Shown: positions 8,862-18,283 of the stretch, piece after piece
Layout of the letters: the number at the start of each line of letters is the position of its first letter
Position numbering within the stretch: the first letter of the stretch is position 1
Assembly: GCF_021290925.1 (NCBI RefSeq)
Contig: NZ_JAJSLX010000001.1
Location: 1,302,001-1,366,000 of the forward strand
Length of the DNA: 64,000 bases
Direction of reading: 5' to 3'
From: Sessilibacter corallicola
GTDB taxonomy: Bacteria; Pseudomonadota; Gammaproteobacteria; Pseudomonadales; Cellvibrionaceae
Notes under the pieces: generated by a model
Seen by the model: the letters and a program-made list of their open reading frames with translations, nothing else
Told to the model about the DNA's origin: nothing
Databases searched by the model: none
Translations under genes and position numbers: made by a program

Positions 8862-9079
8862 TAAAAATTATAACGATAACCACAAGCGCCTGATTCAAAT
8901 TTTGCTCAACAATACAGCACAGTTACGAATCTGAAGGCGTTCTATCTGAATAAGACGTAAAACTGGGTGAGTCTCCCATTACTGGGTAAGCAACCGAGCA
9001 AAGATTTATGCGAGCCAATCGGTTCTAAATGAGAAATATCTAATATTGCGTACACAAAGCTATCAAAGGAACAAAAAAC

Positions 9080-9094
9080 TTAGGGCCTGTTAAC
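9080..9094 (+). repeat. Dispersed motif TTAGGGCCTGTTAAC (copy 1)
   Basis: Shares the 11-bp core TAGGGCCTGTT with the two 15-bp copies at 22822 and 26423. It lies directly before the ATG of the TPR-C39 gene (9106). Confidence 0.5.
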
Positions 9095-9105
9095 AAGAGC
9101 GCATT

Positions 9106-12100
9106 ATGAATCAGTTTTTAGATCACACACAGCCGACAGACTCATCAGCAACGCTGGAAGACCTTTACAGTAGCGGAAAATTTTCAGCGTTTTTAAACGC
9201 CTTCAACGCCCAATACCCGCACACCAATCAGTGCGATGACCTAGGTTTAATCAATCTCGTGATTCGCGCCAAAAGCCTGCTGGGATTAACCCGAGAAGCC
9301 AAAGCACTCATGTGGCGATTTTGGCGAAAACACAACCAGCCACAAGAATTGATCGAATTGTATTTATCGGTACTCAAGAACCAAGGCAGTCATTGGCAGG
9401 GTTTGAAAGAGGCAAAACGCCTTTGCGAAAAAATAGAAAATCCCAAAACACTTTCTAGAATTTACAGCTACCAATGTGAAGTCTTATCGCTATTTCGTGA
9501 TTTTAAAGGCGCTGAGGAAGCACTAAAAACCGCAAAAACACTCACTGACGACAACTGGAATGACGTAACACAGGCGTATCTCGCGCTGGACAATGATGCC
9601 CCTGATGAAGCCTTCAATATTGTTGAACGCGTTTTATCGTCAGATTCAACAAATTATGCTGCCATCCAGCTTAAAGCTCATTTGCACCATCTAAACGGCG
9701 ACGTCGATTCGGCAGCAGCTATGTTGGCACCGAGTTTAGATCCCAACAACAAAGACGCTATCGAGTCTGTCTATTTAGCCGTTAAGCAGGCGTATTATTT
9801 GATTGAACTTGAACAATATCAAAACGCTCATCAAATGGTGGAACTGGCAAAATCTTGGCTGCCAAACCCTCCGGCTTATTGGACCCGTTGGATCAATCAA
9901 ACTACGGCAGACATTCTCTGTGCCGAGCAAAAATACGATGACGCACTCGAATATTTAGAACCCACCGATCTGTACACAAAATCTGTTGCCGACCGTATTA
10001 AACGCGCAGAGACCCACTTAGACAATCGCGATCACCACCAAAAAAAATTATTGGACGTTCCTTTCGTGCGCCAAAATTTTTATACCTGTGCGCCTGCGAG
10101 CTTAACCTCGGTATCCCGTTACTGGGGCACAGAGGTGTCTCAAGAACAGGTAATAGAAGAAATTTGCTATCGCGGCACACATCAAGTCGACGAAAGGCAC
10201 TGGGCGATAAAACAGGGCTGGATAGTTAAAGAATTTGAATTACAGTTTAATAGCGCCAAACAGTTATTGGACAACAATATTCCGATTTTACTGACCACCG
10301 TAGATGCGCAAATGGGGCATCTGCAAGTCTTGGTCGGATACGATCAATCCAAAGGAACCTATTTTGTTCGCGACCCGTCCTACCCGCGCTTACAAGAACT
10401 GTTAATCGAGGCCGCAGAGACCTACTACGCAGCCAGCGGCCCCCGCTGCATGATTATTTTACCGCGACACCAACAGGCCTTACTCAACGAAATAGAGCTA
10501 CCGGCAGCCGCGCTTTACGATGCCCACTTTGAGTTGAAATCCTCACTTGAGAATGAAGACCGAACCAAAGCATTTCAGGCATTACGGCAACTTATCGATG
10601 TTGATCAAAACCACCGAATTACATTAATTGGTCAAAAAGATATTGCCTACTACGATCAAGATTATCGCAAAATTGATCAAACTCTCGATGAGCTGCGCAA
10701 ACGCTATCCCGACGACACCAATTTAATTATCGAAAAAACCTACAATTTAAAAAATATTGGTACCAGCAAACAAGTACTAACCTACTTAGAACCCTTTGTT
10801 GAAGCACCGCACTGTCATCATCTCCTGAAAAACTTGTATGTTGAAGAGCTTCGACACGACGGTAGAAATTTATCGTTATCATTAAAACTCTCTAATAAAC
10901 TGCTTAAGCACTACAGCTTGAACGACCGAGTTTTAATCACTCAGGCCAATCTTCTGTGGGATCAAAAAAATCATCAGGAATCTCGTGAGCTATACCGCTT
11001 GGCGTCTTGCTTGGAAGATAAAAACGAACAGTACGCGCACCAATATCATTTAGCCTCTCGATTTGTTAAACAAGAAAAAGTAGCTCTGGATTTTCTAGAA
11101 GATCGTTTCAAACGATTTTCCAAAAAATCCAGCGGTCCGGGACTGTCTTACTACAACGCCGCTAAGTATTCGATGGGTGAAGAGCAAGCGCTAAACATAC
11201 TCGAACAAACAATAACGTTACATCCTAACGACGGTCATCTACACATCTATACGGCGCAAGAGTACTTACTTTCAGGCAAACTCGAAAGAAGTCGAGAACT
11301 GCTAACACTCGCAGAGCCCATCGCCAATAAAATCGAATTTCTACAAATACAAGGGTTTTACTACGAGACCAATAACGAATTCGAAAAAGCGCTTCAGTGT
11401 TTAGAAAAGGTTATTAGCTATCAACCGCTCAACCAATCGGCCACACAATCAGTTATTCGGATTCTTGAACAATTGGGAAGAGAGAAACAAGCCAAAGAAT
11501 TAGTGGCAAATCTGTTGGCTAAATTTCCGAGCAATTACAATCTATTAACCAGGAAATACCGATTAATTCCGGAATCGGATGTCAGCGAAAGAATGACACA
11601 ACTGGAACACATTATTGATCTACACCCTTCAGAGTATTGGCCTTACCTTGAATACTCTGTCTTGCTCGGCGAGCAAAATCGGCTTGACGATGCTCTGAAT
11701 ATCGCCAAAAAAATGACAAACGTGCGCCCTGATATTGCCAGTGGATTCACTCAATCAGGAAAAATGGAATTCCAACTCGGCAATACAGATTCTGCTAAAC
11801 ACTGGTTTGAGCAAGCAATAAAAATATCGTGCGACGAAACAGAAGCGTACGATCTTCTGTTGCAATGTGCCGATAGCCAAGCGCTCGAAAAACAATACAT
11901 CAACTTTATTAAATCAGAATTAATCAATCAAACCAGTGAAGGCGAAGGTATTCTTGGTTATCAGCAATTTGCCAGCCCCTATGAAACAACCGAACAACTG
12001 GAAGAATTTTTAACTTATGCCTGTCGTGAACGACCCGATCTCTGGCAGAGCTGGATTGCTAAATCTAGAAATCAGAGAAAGCTCGGCATGCTCGATGAGG

Positions 12101-14151
12101 CCATCGACACGCTAACCCAAGCGCTTGAGCGACACGGCTTAAAACCGATCATGTACTTAGAACTCGGCAAAACCTACCGAGTACAAGGTAATTTAGCTCA
12201 AGCGGAGCAAGAAACTCGTCGCGCTCTAGAAATTAATCCTGATTGGTCGTCAAGTATTAATGAGCTGTCCGAAATCTTAAATCTGCAGGGTAAAACCGAT
12301 GAAGCCATTCAAGCATTAGAGAAATATCTACGAATTAATCCGCAAGAGGTTATTTCACACTCCTATTTAGCCAGCCTTTACTGGTCACAGGAAAAGCACG
12401 AGTTAGCCATTGGTTCGCTTTCGAAAGCACTGGAGCTCTACCCCGAGTACCGCTGGGGCTGGAATGAAATAGCAAGTTGGAACACAGAACTGAATCAACA
12501 CCAAAATACCGTTGAGTTAATTCAAGCAGCCCGAACCAAACATCCCCACTCCGTTCCTTTAGTTTTGGTCGAAGCTTCTGTGTACGGTACTTCGGAAGAA
12601 GCCACTAACGTTCTAAAGGAGTTTTCTAAAGATCATCCTAATGCATTAAATGTGTTTACCGAATACTGTTATTTACTGTGTGATTTAAACGAACCAGAAA
12701 AAGCGAAGCATACGTTAGAGCAATCCCACTGGAATAAAAGCTCTGTCACAGACATTTCAACGCTTCGAGCTTATATAGAAGTGGAGCTGGGTTACATTGA
12801 CCGGGGAATCGATATTATCGACTCAGTCGTGACTGCCCAGCCGGGATTTTCATCAGGTTGGCGATACCTAACGGCTTGGTATGCAATTCATAAACGAGAT
12901 GTGGCAGCGACCAAGCACAGTCTCAACCATTTTGTGAAACTAAACAGCTCAAACGCCAGTGAAATATATTTCGGCGCGCTCAAATTACAAGAAGTAGCCC
13001 CGCACGATCCGTTAATCAAAACACTGATTGAAAAGTGCTTACGGCTTGACCCAACAAACGAAAGCTACCTAGCCACCTATTTCAATCATTTACAGTCTTT
13101 ACCCGCAAAAGAAAATAACCTAAGTAAAGAGCAATTGATTTCATTGTTTGATAATGCGCTTAAATTAACAGCACCCATCAAAAAGACAATAACCTATACC
13201 CTCTATTCACTGATCACGGAATGTTTCAAAGGCGACAATATTGAACGTATTATCGCTTTGTGGTCAGAATTATTAACCACTACTGGCGTTCAATACTATC
13301 AGTTGGAAAAGGCCTGGTTAGCCCTAGAAGAACATGGCGTAGCCCATAGCGCTACTGAGACTATAGAAAAACTTTGGCTAACAAACGGCAATATCAATGT
13401 CTACGCGGGCGAATTTCTCGCAAAAGGAAAAACAAAACAATTAACATTAAAACAGTTGGATCAATGGATGATTTCAACCGATTTTACTGATGCATTTTCC
13501 GACGGCGTTATTGAAGAATACATTCGTCACACCATTAGAATTAAATCCCCACTCAACAAAAAAGCCTTTAACAAGTTATCAGAAAAGATTGCTTCGAATA
13601 CCATGAATTGGGGGCTTATAGGTTATTACTACGCAGATCAAAGTGACTGGAAACGAGCTGGCCAATGGTTTGAAGACTACAAGTCTAAGTCTGGCGTGCA
13701 AGCTTGGCAATTGTATTTTTACGGCATTACGAAACTGCAATTGGGTAATTGGCGACACGGTATAGAAATTATGACGGATGCCTTTGCACTTCCCAGCGAT
13801 TCGTATCGCGATGAAATTGTAACTTGGATGACGCTGAACGGTTTATTGGAAAATCAAGAAGTGGATTTGGAGGAATTCAATCGTATTAACGTTAAAGACT
13901 TATCGTCCTACAGCAACTACGCTCATCACTTAGCGCAAGCGTTAATATTAGTTGAAAGCTCCAGCTTAGAGGCCGAACACAACAACGTGAGTACTATCCT
14001 AAGACATTGCCAACGTTTGTATCAACCGATTGTGGGTCAGCTAAGCGTTACTATGGCAAAAGCAAAATCTCAACAAGCCTTAAAACGAAAAATTGAATCA
14101 AAACACCTCAAAAAATTGTATTGGCAATGGAAGCTGTCGAATTATTTCTGA
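9106..14151 (+). CDS. Giant TPR protein with an embedded C39-type cysteine peptidase domain
   Basis: 1681 residues, by far the largest protein here. Residues 1-310 and 450-1681 are helical repeats of TPR type, with segments such as 'PIMYLELGKTYRVQGNLAQAEQETRRALEINPDW' and 'AIGSLSKALELYPEYRWGWNEIA'. Inserted at about 315-445 is a papain-like C39 domain: 'LDVPFVRQNFYTCAPASL' with Cys328 and a nearby Gln323, 'MGHLQVLVGYD' with His405, and 'YFVRDPS' with Asp423. The spacing (77 and 18 residues) fits the C39 triad (in ComA Cys17/His96/Asp112), so the active site looks intact. There is no signal peptide or transmembrane segment, so it should be cytoplasmic. C39 domains usually cleave after double-glycine leaders and are fused to ABC exporters; no exporter or leader peptide is seen here. 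Substrate unknown. Confidence 0.88.
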   Translation: MNQFLDHTQPTDSSATLEDLYSSGKFSAFLNAFNAQYPHTNQCDDLGLINLVIRAKSLLGLTREAKALMWRFWRKHNQPQELIELYLSVLKNQGSHWQGLKEAKRLCEKIENPKTLSRIYSYQCEVLSLFRDFKGAEEALKTAKTLTDDNWNDVTQAYLALDNDAPDEAFNIVERVLSSDSTNYAAIQLKAHLHHLNGDVDSAAAMLAPSLDPNNKDAIESVYLAVKQAYYLIELEQYQNAHQMVELAKSWLPNPPAYWTRWINQTTADILCAEQKYDDALEYLEPTDLYTKSVADRIKRAETHLDNRDHHQKKLLDVPFVRQNFYTCAPASLTSVSRYWGTEVSQEQVIEEICYRGTHQVDERHWAIKQGWIVKEFELQFNSAKQLLDNNIPILLTTVDAQMGHLQVLVGYDQSKGTYFVRDPSYPRLQELLIEAAETYYAASGPRCMIILPRHQQALLNEIELPAAALYDAHFELKSSLENEDRTKAFQALRQLIDVDQNHRITLIGQKDIAYYDQDYRKIDQTLDELRKRYPDDTNLIIEKTYNLKNIGTSKQVLTYLEPFVEAPHCHHLLKNLYVEELRHDGRNLSLSLKLSNKLLKHYSLNDRVLITQANLLWDQKNHQESRELYRLASCLEDKNEQYAHQYHLASRFVKQEKVALDFLEDRFKRFSKKSSGPGLSYYNAAKYSMGEEQALNILEQTITLHPNDGHLHIYTAQEYLLSGKLERSRELLTLAEPIANKIEFLQIQGFYYETNNEFEKALQCLEKVISYQPLNQSATQSVIRILEQLGREKQAKELVANLLAKFPSNYNLLTRKYRLIPESDVSERMTQLEHIIDLHPSEYWPYLEYSVLLGEQNRLDDALNIAKKMTNVRPDIASGFTQSGKMEFQLGNTDSAKHWFEQAIKISCDETEAYDLLLQCADSQALEKQYINFIKSELINQTSEGEGILGYQQFASPYETTEQLEEFLTYACRERPDLWQSWIAKSRNQRKLGMLDEAIDTLTQALERHGLKPIMYLELGKTYRVQGNLAQAEQETRRALEINPDWSSSINELSEILNLQGKTDEAIQALEKYLRINPQEVISHSYLASLYWSQEKHELAIGSLSKALELYPEYRWGWNEIASWNTELNQHQNTVELIQAARTKHPHSVPLVLVEASVYGTSEEATNVLKEFSKDHPNALNVFTEYCYLLCDLNEPEKAKHTLEQSHWNKSSVTDISTLRAYIEVELGYIDRGIDIIDSVVTAQPGFSSGWRYLTAWYAIHKRDVAATKHSLNHFVKLNSSNASEIYFGALKLQEVAPHDPLIKTLIEKCLRLDPTNESYLATYFNHLQSLPAKENNLSKEQLISLFDNALKLTAPIKKTITYTLYSLITECFKGDNIERIIALWSELLTTTGVQYYQLEKAWLALEEHGVAHSATETIEKLWLTNGNINVYAGEFLAKGKTKQLTLKQLDQWMISTDFTDAFSDGVIEEYIRHTIRIKSPLNKKAFNKLSEKIASNTMNWGLIGYYYADQSDWKRAGQWFEDYKSKSGVQAWQLYFYGITKLQLGNWRHGIEIMTDAFALPSDSYRDEIVTWMTLNGLLENQEVDLEEFNRINVKDLSSYSNYAHHLAQALILVESSSLEAEHNNVSTILRHCQRLYQPIVGQLSVTMAKAKSQQALKRKIESKHLKKLYWQWKLSNYF

Positions 14152-14181
14152 TCAATCTTTTTATAATTCCATAACAAACCG

Positions 14182-14214
14182 GAGCAGAGTCGAAATAATC
14201 CATCGACTCTGCTC
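14182..14214. terminator. Hairpin between convergent TPR and lipoprotein genes
   Basis: Perfect 12-bp stem GAGCAGAGTCGA (14182-14193) / TCGACTCTGCTC (14203-14214) with a 9-nt loop, centred between the stop codons of two converging genes. T-tracts on either side are weak, but position and stem strength fit a bidirectional terminator. Confidence 0.7.
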
Positions 14215-14222
14215 GTTCGTCA

Positions 14223-14771
14223 TTATTTAGCCATTGTAATCTGCGCGCCATCCAATTTTAGATCAGACAGTTTAGCAAGAAACGCTTCAATATTTTTCAT
14301 GCCCGAGCCTTCATTGGCTAATCGTAACCGTTTGGTTGCAACAAGCGCTTCACCCACTTTTGTTACGTGTGGTGCTTCAATAACTTCATCAAACACGACA
14401 GCGTTCGTTGCAGTATCTGTGAGTGTGTATTTGATGTGCGTAGTCACTTTCATATTCAAACCCACTAAAGGCTGCGCTACTTTCACCATGTTTACAGCCA
14501 GTTGGTATTTACCGTTATCTGACAACAACCCTTGAGCTTTTAAACTTTCTTTTAAAGCACCTTCGAAAGCGATATCGCTGATCTCCGATGTCCAAGCAGG
14601 ATTGGTTTTTTCACCGCCGAGAACGCCTGTAACCTCAACATTTTCCTTCAACGCTTCTGGGTAGGATTTACCCTCACCGTGATAAACCATGTTTTCCATT
14701 TTTGCGCCAGTTGCACAACCGGTGATGTACACCGCTAAAAGAGCGATAAATCCAAACTTTATTAATTTCAT
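14223..14771 (-). CDS. Predicted lipoprotein, function unknown
   Basis: ATG at 14771 gives a lipoprotein signal MKLIKFGFIALLAVYITGC with the lipobox ITGC (Cys19); an in-frame upstream codon at 14822 would add 17 polar residues and spoil it. The mature ~164 residues contain 'YHGEGKSYPEALKENVEVTGVLGGEKTNPAWTSEISDIAFEGALKESLKAQGLL', a segment 'YQLAVNMVKVAQPLVGLNMKVTTHIKYTLTD' and 'VFDEVIEAPHVTKVGEALVATKRLRLANEG'. This alternation of beta strands and an early helix resembles other small outer-membrane lipoproteins that assemble on secretin-like or transporter complexes, but I cannot name a family. Convergent with the TPR gene; monocistronic by position. Confidence 0.75.
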   Translation of the reverse strand: MKLIKFGFIALLAVYITGCATGAKMENMVYHGEGKSYPEALKENVEVTGVLGGEKTNPAWTSEISDIAFEGALKESLKAQGLLSDNGKYQLAVNMVKVAQPLVGLNMKVTTHIKYTLTDTATNAVVFDEVIEAPHVTKVGEALVATKRLRLANEGSGMKNIEAFLAKLSDLKLDGAQITMAK

Positions 14772-14921
14772 TTTTCGTCCTAGTGATTTTATAAATAGAT
14801 TACGACATTCGTAACAATGCACCGCACCTGAATTTTACACGCACAGTCAAATTGAGTACAAACAGAATTGAATAAGAATAAATTTAGAGTGCGCACACCC
14901 TGAGCTATTTAACTAGCAGTA

Positions 14922-15695
14922 TTAATCGACGATCTCATATCCGCAATCAATATAGTGCACACCTCCAGTTACCGCTTTAGCGGCGTCGCTTACCAAGAAT
15001 GCCGCGAACGAGCCGATATCCTCTAACATCAGTGGTTTGTGTAATGGTGACTTTTCGACAAAATCCGTTAGTAAGCTGTCGAAATGCTCCAATCCGGAAG
15101 CCGCCCGAGTATGAATAGGACCGGGAGAAATAGCATTCACTCGAATATTGGTTCGGCCTAGTTCTGCAGAGAGATAACGCACTGTCGCCTCCAACGCTGC
15201 TTTTACAGGCCCCATTAAATTGTAATGCGAAACCACTTTTTCTGAGCCGTAATAGCTCACCGTTAATAAACTGCCGCCTGATTTCATCAATGGTTCAGCG
15301 CGCTTTGCCAAACGAATAAAAGAGTGACAGGAAATATCCATTGCCGTTAGAAACCCCTGTGAACTGCAATCGACAACACGACCGTGTAAATCTTCGGCCG
15401 GGGCAAAGGCAATCGCGTGCAATAAGAAATCTAATTTCCCCCAGCGGGCTTCAATTTCTGCAAAAAGTGCGTCAAGCTGTTCTTCACTGGCAACATTAAG
15501 TGGCGAAATAATTTCTGCGTTAACTTGCTCTGCCAGAGGTCGTACGTATTTTTCGGCTTTTTCGTTGAGATAAGTCGCAGCAAGTGTAGCGCCCTCAGAA
15601 TGAAATGCCTGGGAACATCCCCACGCAATAGATTCGTTATTGGCAATCCCTACAATTAATCCTTTTTTTCCATTCAAATTAATAATTGCCATCAT
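14922..15695 (-). CDS. fabI: Enoyl-ACP reductase FabI
   Basis: NADH-dependent enoyl-[acyl carrier protein] reductase of the short-chain dehydrogenase fold; last reduction step of fatty-acid elongation. 257 residues, usual length. Cofactor region 'KKGLIVGIANNESIAWGCS' near the N-terminus; catalytic Tyr158 and Lys165 in 'HYNLMGPVKAALE' with the preceding Tyr148; 'RVNAISPGPIHTRAASGL' and 'GGVHYIDCGYEI' are typical. Either of two adjacent ATGs (15695, 15692) may be used; GAGG lies 5 nt before the first. It sits 14 bp after ackA in the phaC-pta-ackA-fabI cluster, so it may be a second FabI serving this pathway rather than the housekeeping enzyme. Confidence 0.93.
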   Translation of the reverse strand: MMAIINLNGKKGLIVGIANNESIAWGCSQAFHSEGATLAATYLNEKAEKYVRPLAEQVNAEIISPLNVASEEQLDALFAEIEARWGKLDFLLHAIAFAPAEDLHGRVVDCSSQGFLTAMDISCHSFIRLAKRAEPLMKSGGSLLTVSYYGSEKVVSHYNLMGPVKAALEATVRYLSAELGRTNIRVNAISPGPIHTRAASGLEHFDSLLTDFVEKSPLHKPLMLEDIGSFAAFLVSDAAKAVTGGVHYIDCGYEIVD

Positions 15696-15709
15696 CTCAA
15701 CCTCATTAT

Positions 15710-16819
15710 TTATTGGCTTAAAAAAGCGTAGGTGTGTGTTGCCAGCATTTTCTCTTCGTTGGTGGGAATCCGATAAATACCAACAAGACTGTTTGCAGTG
15801 TGAATCGTACTGAAATGGTTCTGGTTAGCGTTTACATCCAGTTGTATTCCTAACCATGCGAGATGAGAGAGAATTTTTTCTCGAATAAAAGCGCTGTTCT
15901 CGCCAATACCACCGGTAAACACAATACCATCAAGACCACCCAATGCGGGAATCAATCCGGCGAGTTTTTGCGCCGCGCGAAAGGCAAAAAGCTCCAGGGC
16001 AATGCTAGCGTTTTTATCATTACTGGCTTCAAGTTCGCGGACATCTGAACTGATTCCCGATACACCCAGCAAGCCCGATTGTTTATACAAAATTGATTCA
16101 ATTTGCTGATCATTGAGTCCCAAGTGTTGCATTAAATACAGAACCACACCCGCGTCTAACTCGCCACATCGAGTTCCCATCATCAAACCATCTAACGCGG
16201 TAAAACCCATCGTCGTGGTAACACTGTTTAAATCGGACATTGCGCACATACTAGCGCCATTACCCAAATGCGCGACAATAAGACGGGGACGATGCTGAAC
16301 GCCGATAAATTCATGCGCCACAGACGCAATGTATTCATAGGAAAGACCGTGAAAGCCATAACGCAAAATACCGTTTTTTGCGTATTCATTGGGTAAGGCG
16401 AATTGTTGATACAACGAATTTTGGGTTTTGTGAAAAGCGGTATCAAAACAAGCCACTTGCTTTATTTCGGGATAATGGCGTGCAATGAACCCAATGGCAG
16501 CCAATTCTGACGGGAGATGCAATGGCGCAAGCGGAATTAATTGTTTTATTTGCTCTTCAATGTTGTCGTTCAATAACGTCGGCTCATAAAACTGCGTACC
16601 ACCATGAACTAGACGATGACCTATAATTCGAACGCTTCTGTTGCCGTAATTTTCATAGATATGATCCATCAACTGGATAAGTGCGGCATCTAAATTTAAG
16701 TCTTTATCGGGTTTGAATTCAATTTTCCCCTGTTCAATCGATATTAAATCCGGCAAGTGCCAAAGAGAATATTTAAGATTCGAGGAACCTGCATTTAACG
16801 TTAATAATACGTCAGACAT
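15710..16819 (-). CDS. ackA: Acetate kinase AckA
   Basis: Interconverts acetyl-phosphate + ADP and acetate + ATP. ASKHA-fold motifs are clear: 'LTLNAGSSNLKYSLW' at the N-terminus, 'GHRLVHGG', 'CFDTAFH', 'RYGFHGLSYEYI', 'IVAHLGNGASMCAM', 'TTTMGFTALDGLMMGTRCGELDAG' and 'GIVFTGGIGENSAFIREKI'. 369 residues, somewhat shorter than the ~400 of typical AckA, as is common in this cluster type. It lies 12 bp downstream of the hydratase-phosphotransacetylase gene and forms with it a Pta-Ack pair. Confidence 0.95.
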   Translation of the reverse strand: MSDVLLTLNAGSSNLKYSLWHLPDLISIEQGKIEFKPDKDLNLDAALIQLMDHIYENYGNRSVRIIGHRLVHGGTQFYEPTLLNDNIEEQIKQLIPLAPLHLPSELAAIGFIARHYPEIKQVACFDTAFHKTQNSLYQQFALPNEYAKNGILRYGFHGLSYEYIASVAHEFIGVQHRPRLIVAHLGNGASMCAMSDLNSVTTTMGFTALDGLMMGTRCGELDAGVVLYLMQHLGLNDQQIESILYKQSGLLGVSGISSDVRELEASNDKNASIALELFAFRAAQKLAGLIPALGGLDGIVFTGGIGENSAFIREKILSHLAWLGIQLDVNANQNHFSTIHTANSLVGIYRIPTNEEKMLATHTYAFLSQ

Positions 16820-16831
16820 AACGATAAAAAC

Positions 16832-18226
16832 TCAACGGTTTGATCGCGCACAAAGTAAACCCAGCGCGCAAGATGCAATACGCGTAGCTCCTCGGCCCGC
16901 AGCTCGGCTGGTTAGAATGATGGGCACTTTCGCTCCCAACACAATTCCGGCACCTTCAATCCCGAATAAATAGCCAAACTGTTTATACAACATATTTCCC
17001 GATTCTAAATCAGGAGCCACAATTATATCGGCCTGTCCCGCTACCTGAGAGACAATTCCTTTCGCTTGTGCAGCTTCGATAGAGATCGCATTATCAAGCC
17101 CAAGCGGTCCGTCTAACAGCCCACCATTTATTTGTCCTCGCTCAGCCATCTTACACAATGCGGTGGCATCTAGGGTTGACGGTATCGCTTCATTGACGGT
17201 TTCCACAGCGGAGACGATCGCCACTTTTGGTGTACCGCGATTAAGTGCCTGAAAAAGATCAATGGCGTTTTGAACAATATCCCTTTTGGTGGATAAATTG
17301 GGACGAATATTGATTGCAGCATCGGTGAGGAAAAGGGGTTTTGGATAGGTCGGTACATCCAATGCAAACACATGACTCATGCGCCGCCCTGTTTGCAAAC
17401 CAGAGACTTTATTGACAACAGCCGACATTAATTCGTCGGTGTGCAACTTACCTTTCATCAAGGCTTCGACTTCACCCTTATTCGCCAATTCTACCGATAC
17501 TGACGCTGCTTCATGGCTGTGCTGGGTATTGATAATTGAGTAATTACCGAGATCAAAACCCTGCTCCTGGGCAACGGCGCGAATCTTATGCTCTGGCCCG
17601 ATCAGTATCGGCGAAATAATTCCCTCGGCAGCGGCTTCTAATGCACCGCCTAACGACGCAGCATCAACAGGGTGTACAACGGCTGTGGTTACGGGTGTTA
17701 AGTCCCGACATTGCGCCATCAATTCATGATAAAACTGGCCTTCCTCATTTTTAAATTCAATTTCTGGCAGACTGACTTTTTGACGTTTTACTTTTTTGGT
17801 CGGTGCAATAACGCGTGCTTCACCACACACAACTTGCTTGCCTTCTTGGTTACAACAGACACAATCGAGTAATAATTCATTTTTACCGTCATTAGCTTTC
17901 GACTTGACCGTCACTGTTGCTGTAATTCTGTCGCCGACTTTTACCGGTCGAACAAATTTTAAAGACTGATCTAAATAAATCGTTCCCGGTCCGGGTAGCT
18001 GAGTGCCCAAAACGGTTGAGATAAGCGAGCCACTCCACATTCCATGACCAATGATTTCATGGAACATATCACTCTTTGCGTATTCTTCATCGAGGTGTGC
18101 GGGATTAACGTCACCAGACATAATTGCGAACAATTGAATATCTTTGATGGTGAGAAAATGTTTTACACTGGCGCTATCACCAATCTCAATTTCATCAAAT
18201 AATTTATTTTCGATAAATTCCGTCAT
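16832..18226 (-). CDS. Bifunctional MaoC-like enoyl-CoA hydratase / phosphate acetyltransferase
   Basis: A 464-residue fusion. Residues 1-~150 form a MaoC hot-dog domain with the hydratase-2 motif 'SGDVNPAHLDEEYAK...IGHGMWSGSL' (Asp39 and His44 are the likely catalytic pair). From about residue 165 a phosphate acetyl/butyryl-transferase domain follows, with 'TAVVHPVDAASLGGALEAAAEGIISPILIGP', 'LHTDELMSAVVNKVSGL', 'TDAAINIRPNLSTKRDIVQNAI', 'DGPLGLDNAIS' and 'ADIIVAPDLESGNMLYKQF'. It converts acyl-CoA and phosphate to acyl-phosphate, feeding AckA. The hydratase half could supply (R)-3-hydroxyacyl-CoA to the adjacent PHA synthase (inference). Known as a fused protein in several proteobacteria. 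Confidence 0.92.
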   Translation of the reverse strand: MTEFIENKLFDEIEIGDSASVKHFLTIKDIQLFAIMSGDVNPAHLDEEYAKSDMFHEIIGHGMWSGSLISTVLGTQLPGPGTIYLDQSLKFVRPVKVGDRITATVTVKSKANDGKNELLLDCVCCNQEGKQVVCGEARVIAPTKKVKRQKVSLPEIEFKNEEGQFYHELMAQCRDLTPVTTAVVHPVDAASLGGALEAAAEGIISPILIGPEHKIRAVAQEQGFDLGNYSIINTQHSHEAASVSVELANKGEVEALMKGKLHTDELMSAVVNKVSGLQTGRRMSHVFALDVPTYPKPLFLTDAAINIRPNLSTKRDIVQNAIDLFQALNRGTPKVAIVSAVETVNEAIPSTLDATALCKMAERGQINGGLLDGPLGLDNAISIEAAQAKGIVSQVAGQADIIVAPDLESGNMLYKQFGYLFGIEGAGIVLGAKVPIILTSRAAGRGATRIASCALGLLCARSNR

Positions 18227-18283
18227 ACAACACCATTAAATGCTAGGGAATCTCTGATTAATACCAAAGATAATAAGAGGGAA

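Noticed and set aside
14223-14822. Longer start of the lipoprotein gene at 14822
   Set aside because: It would put 17 polar residues before the lipoprotein signal.
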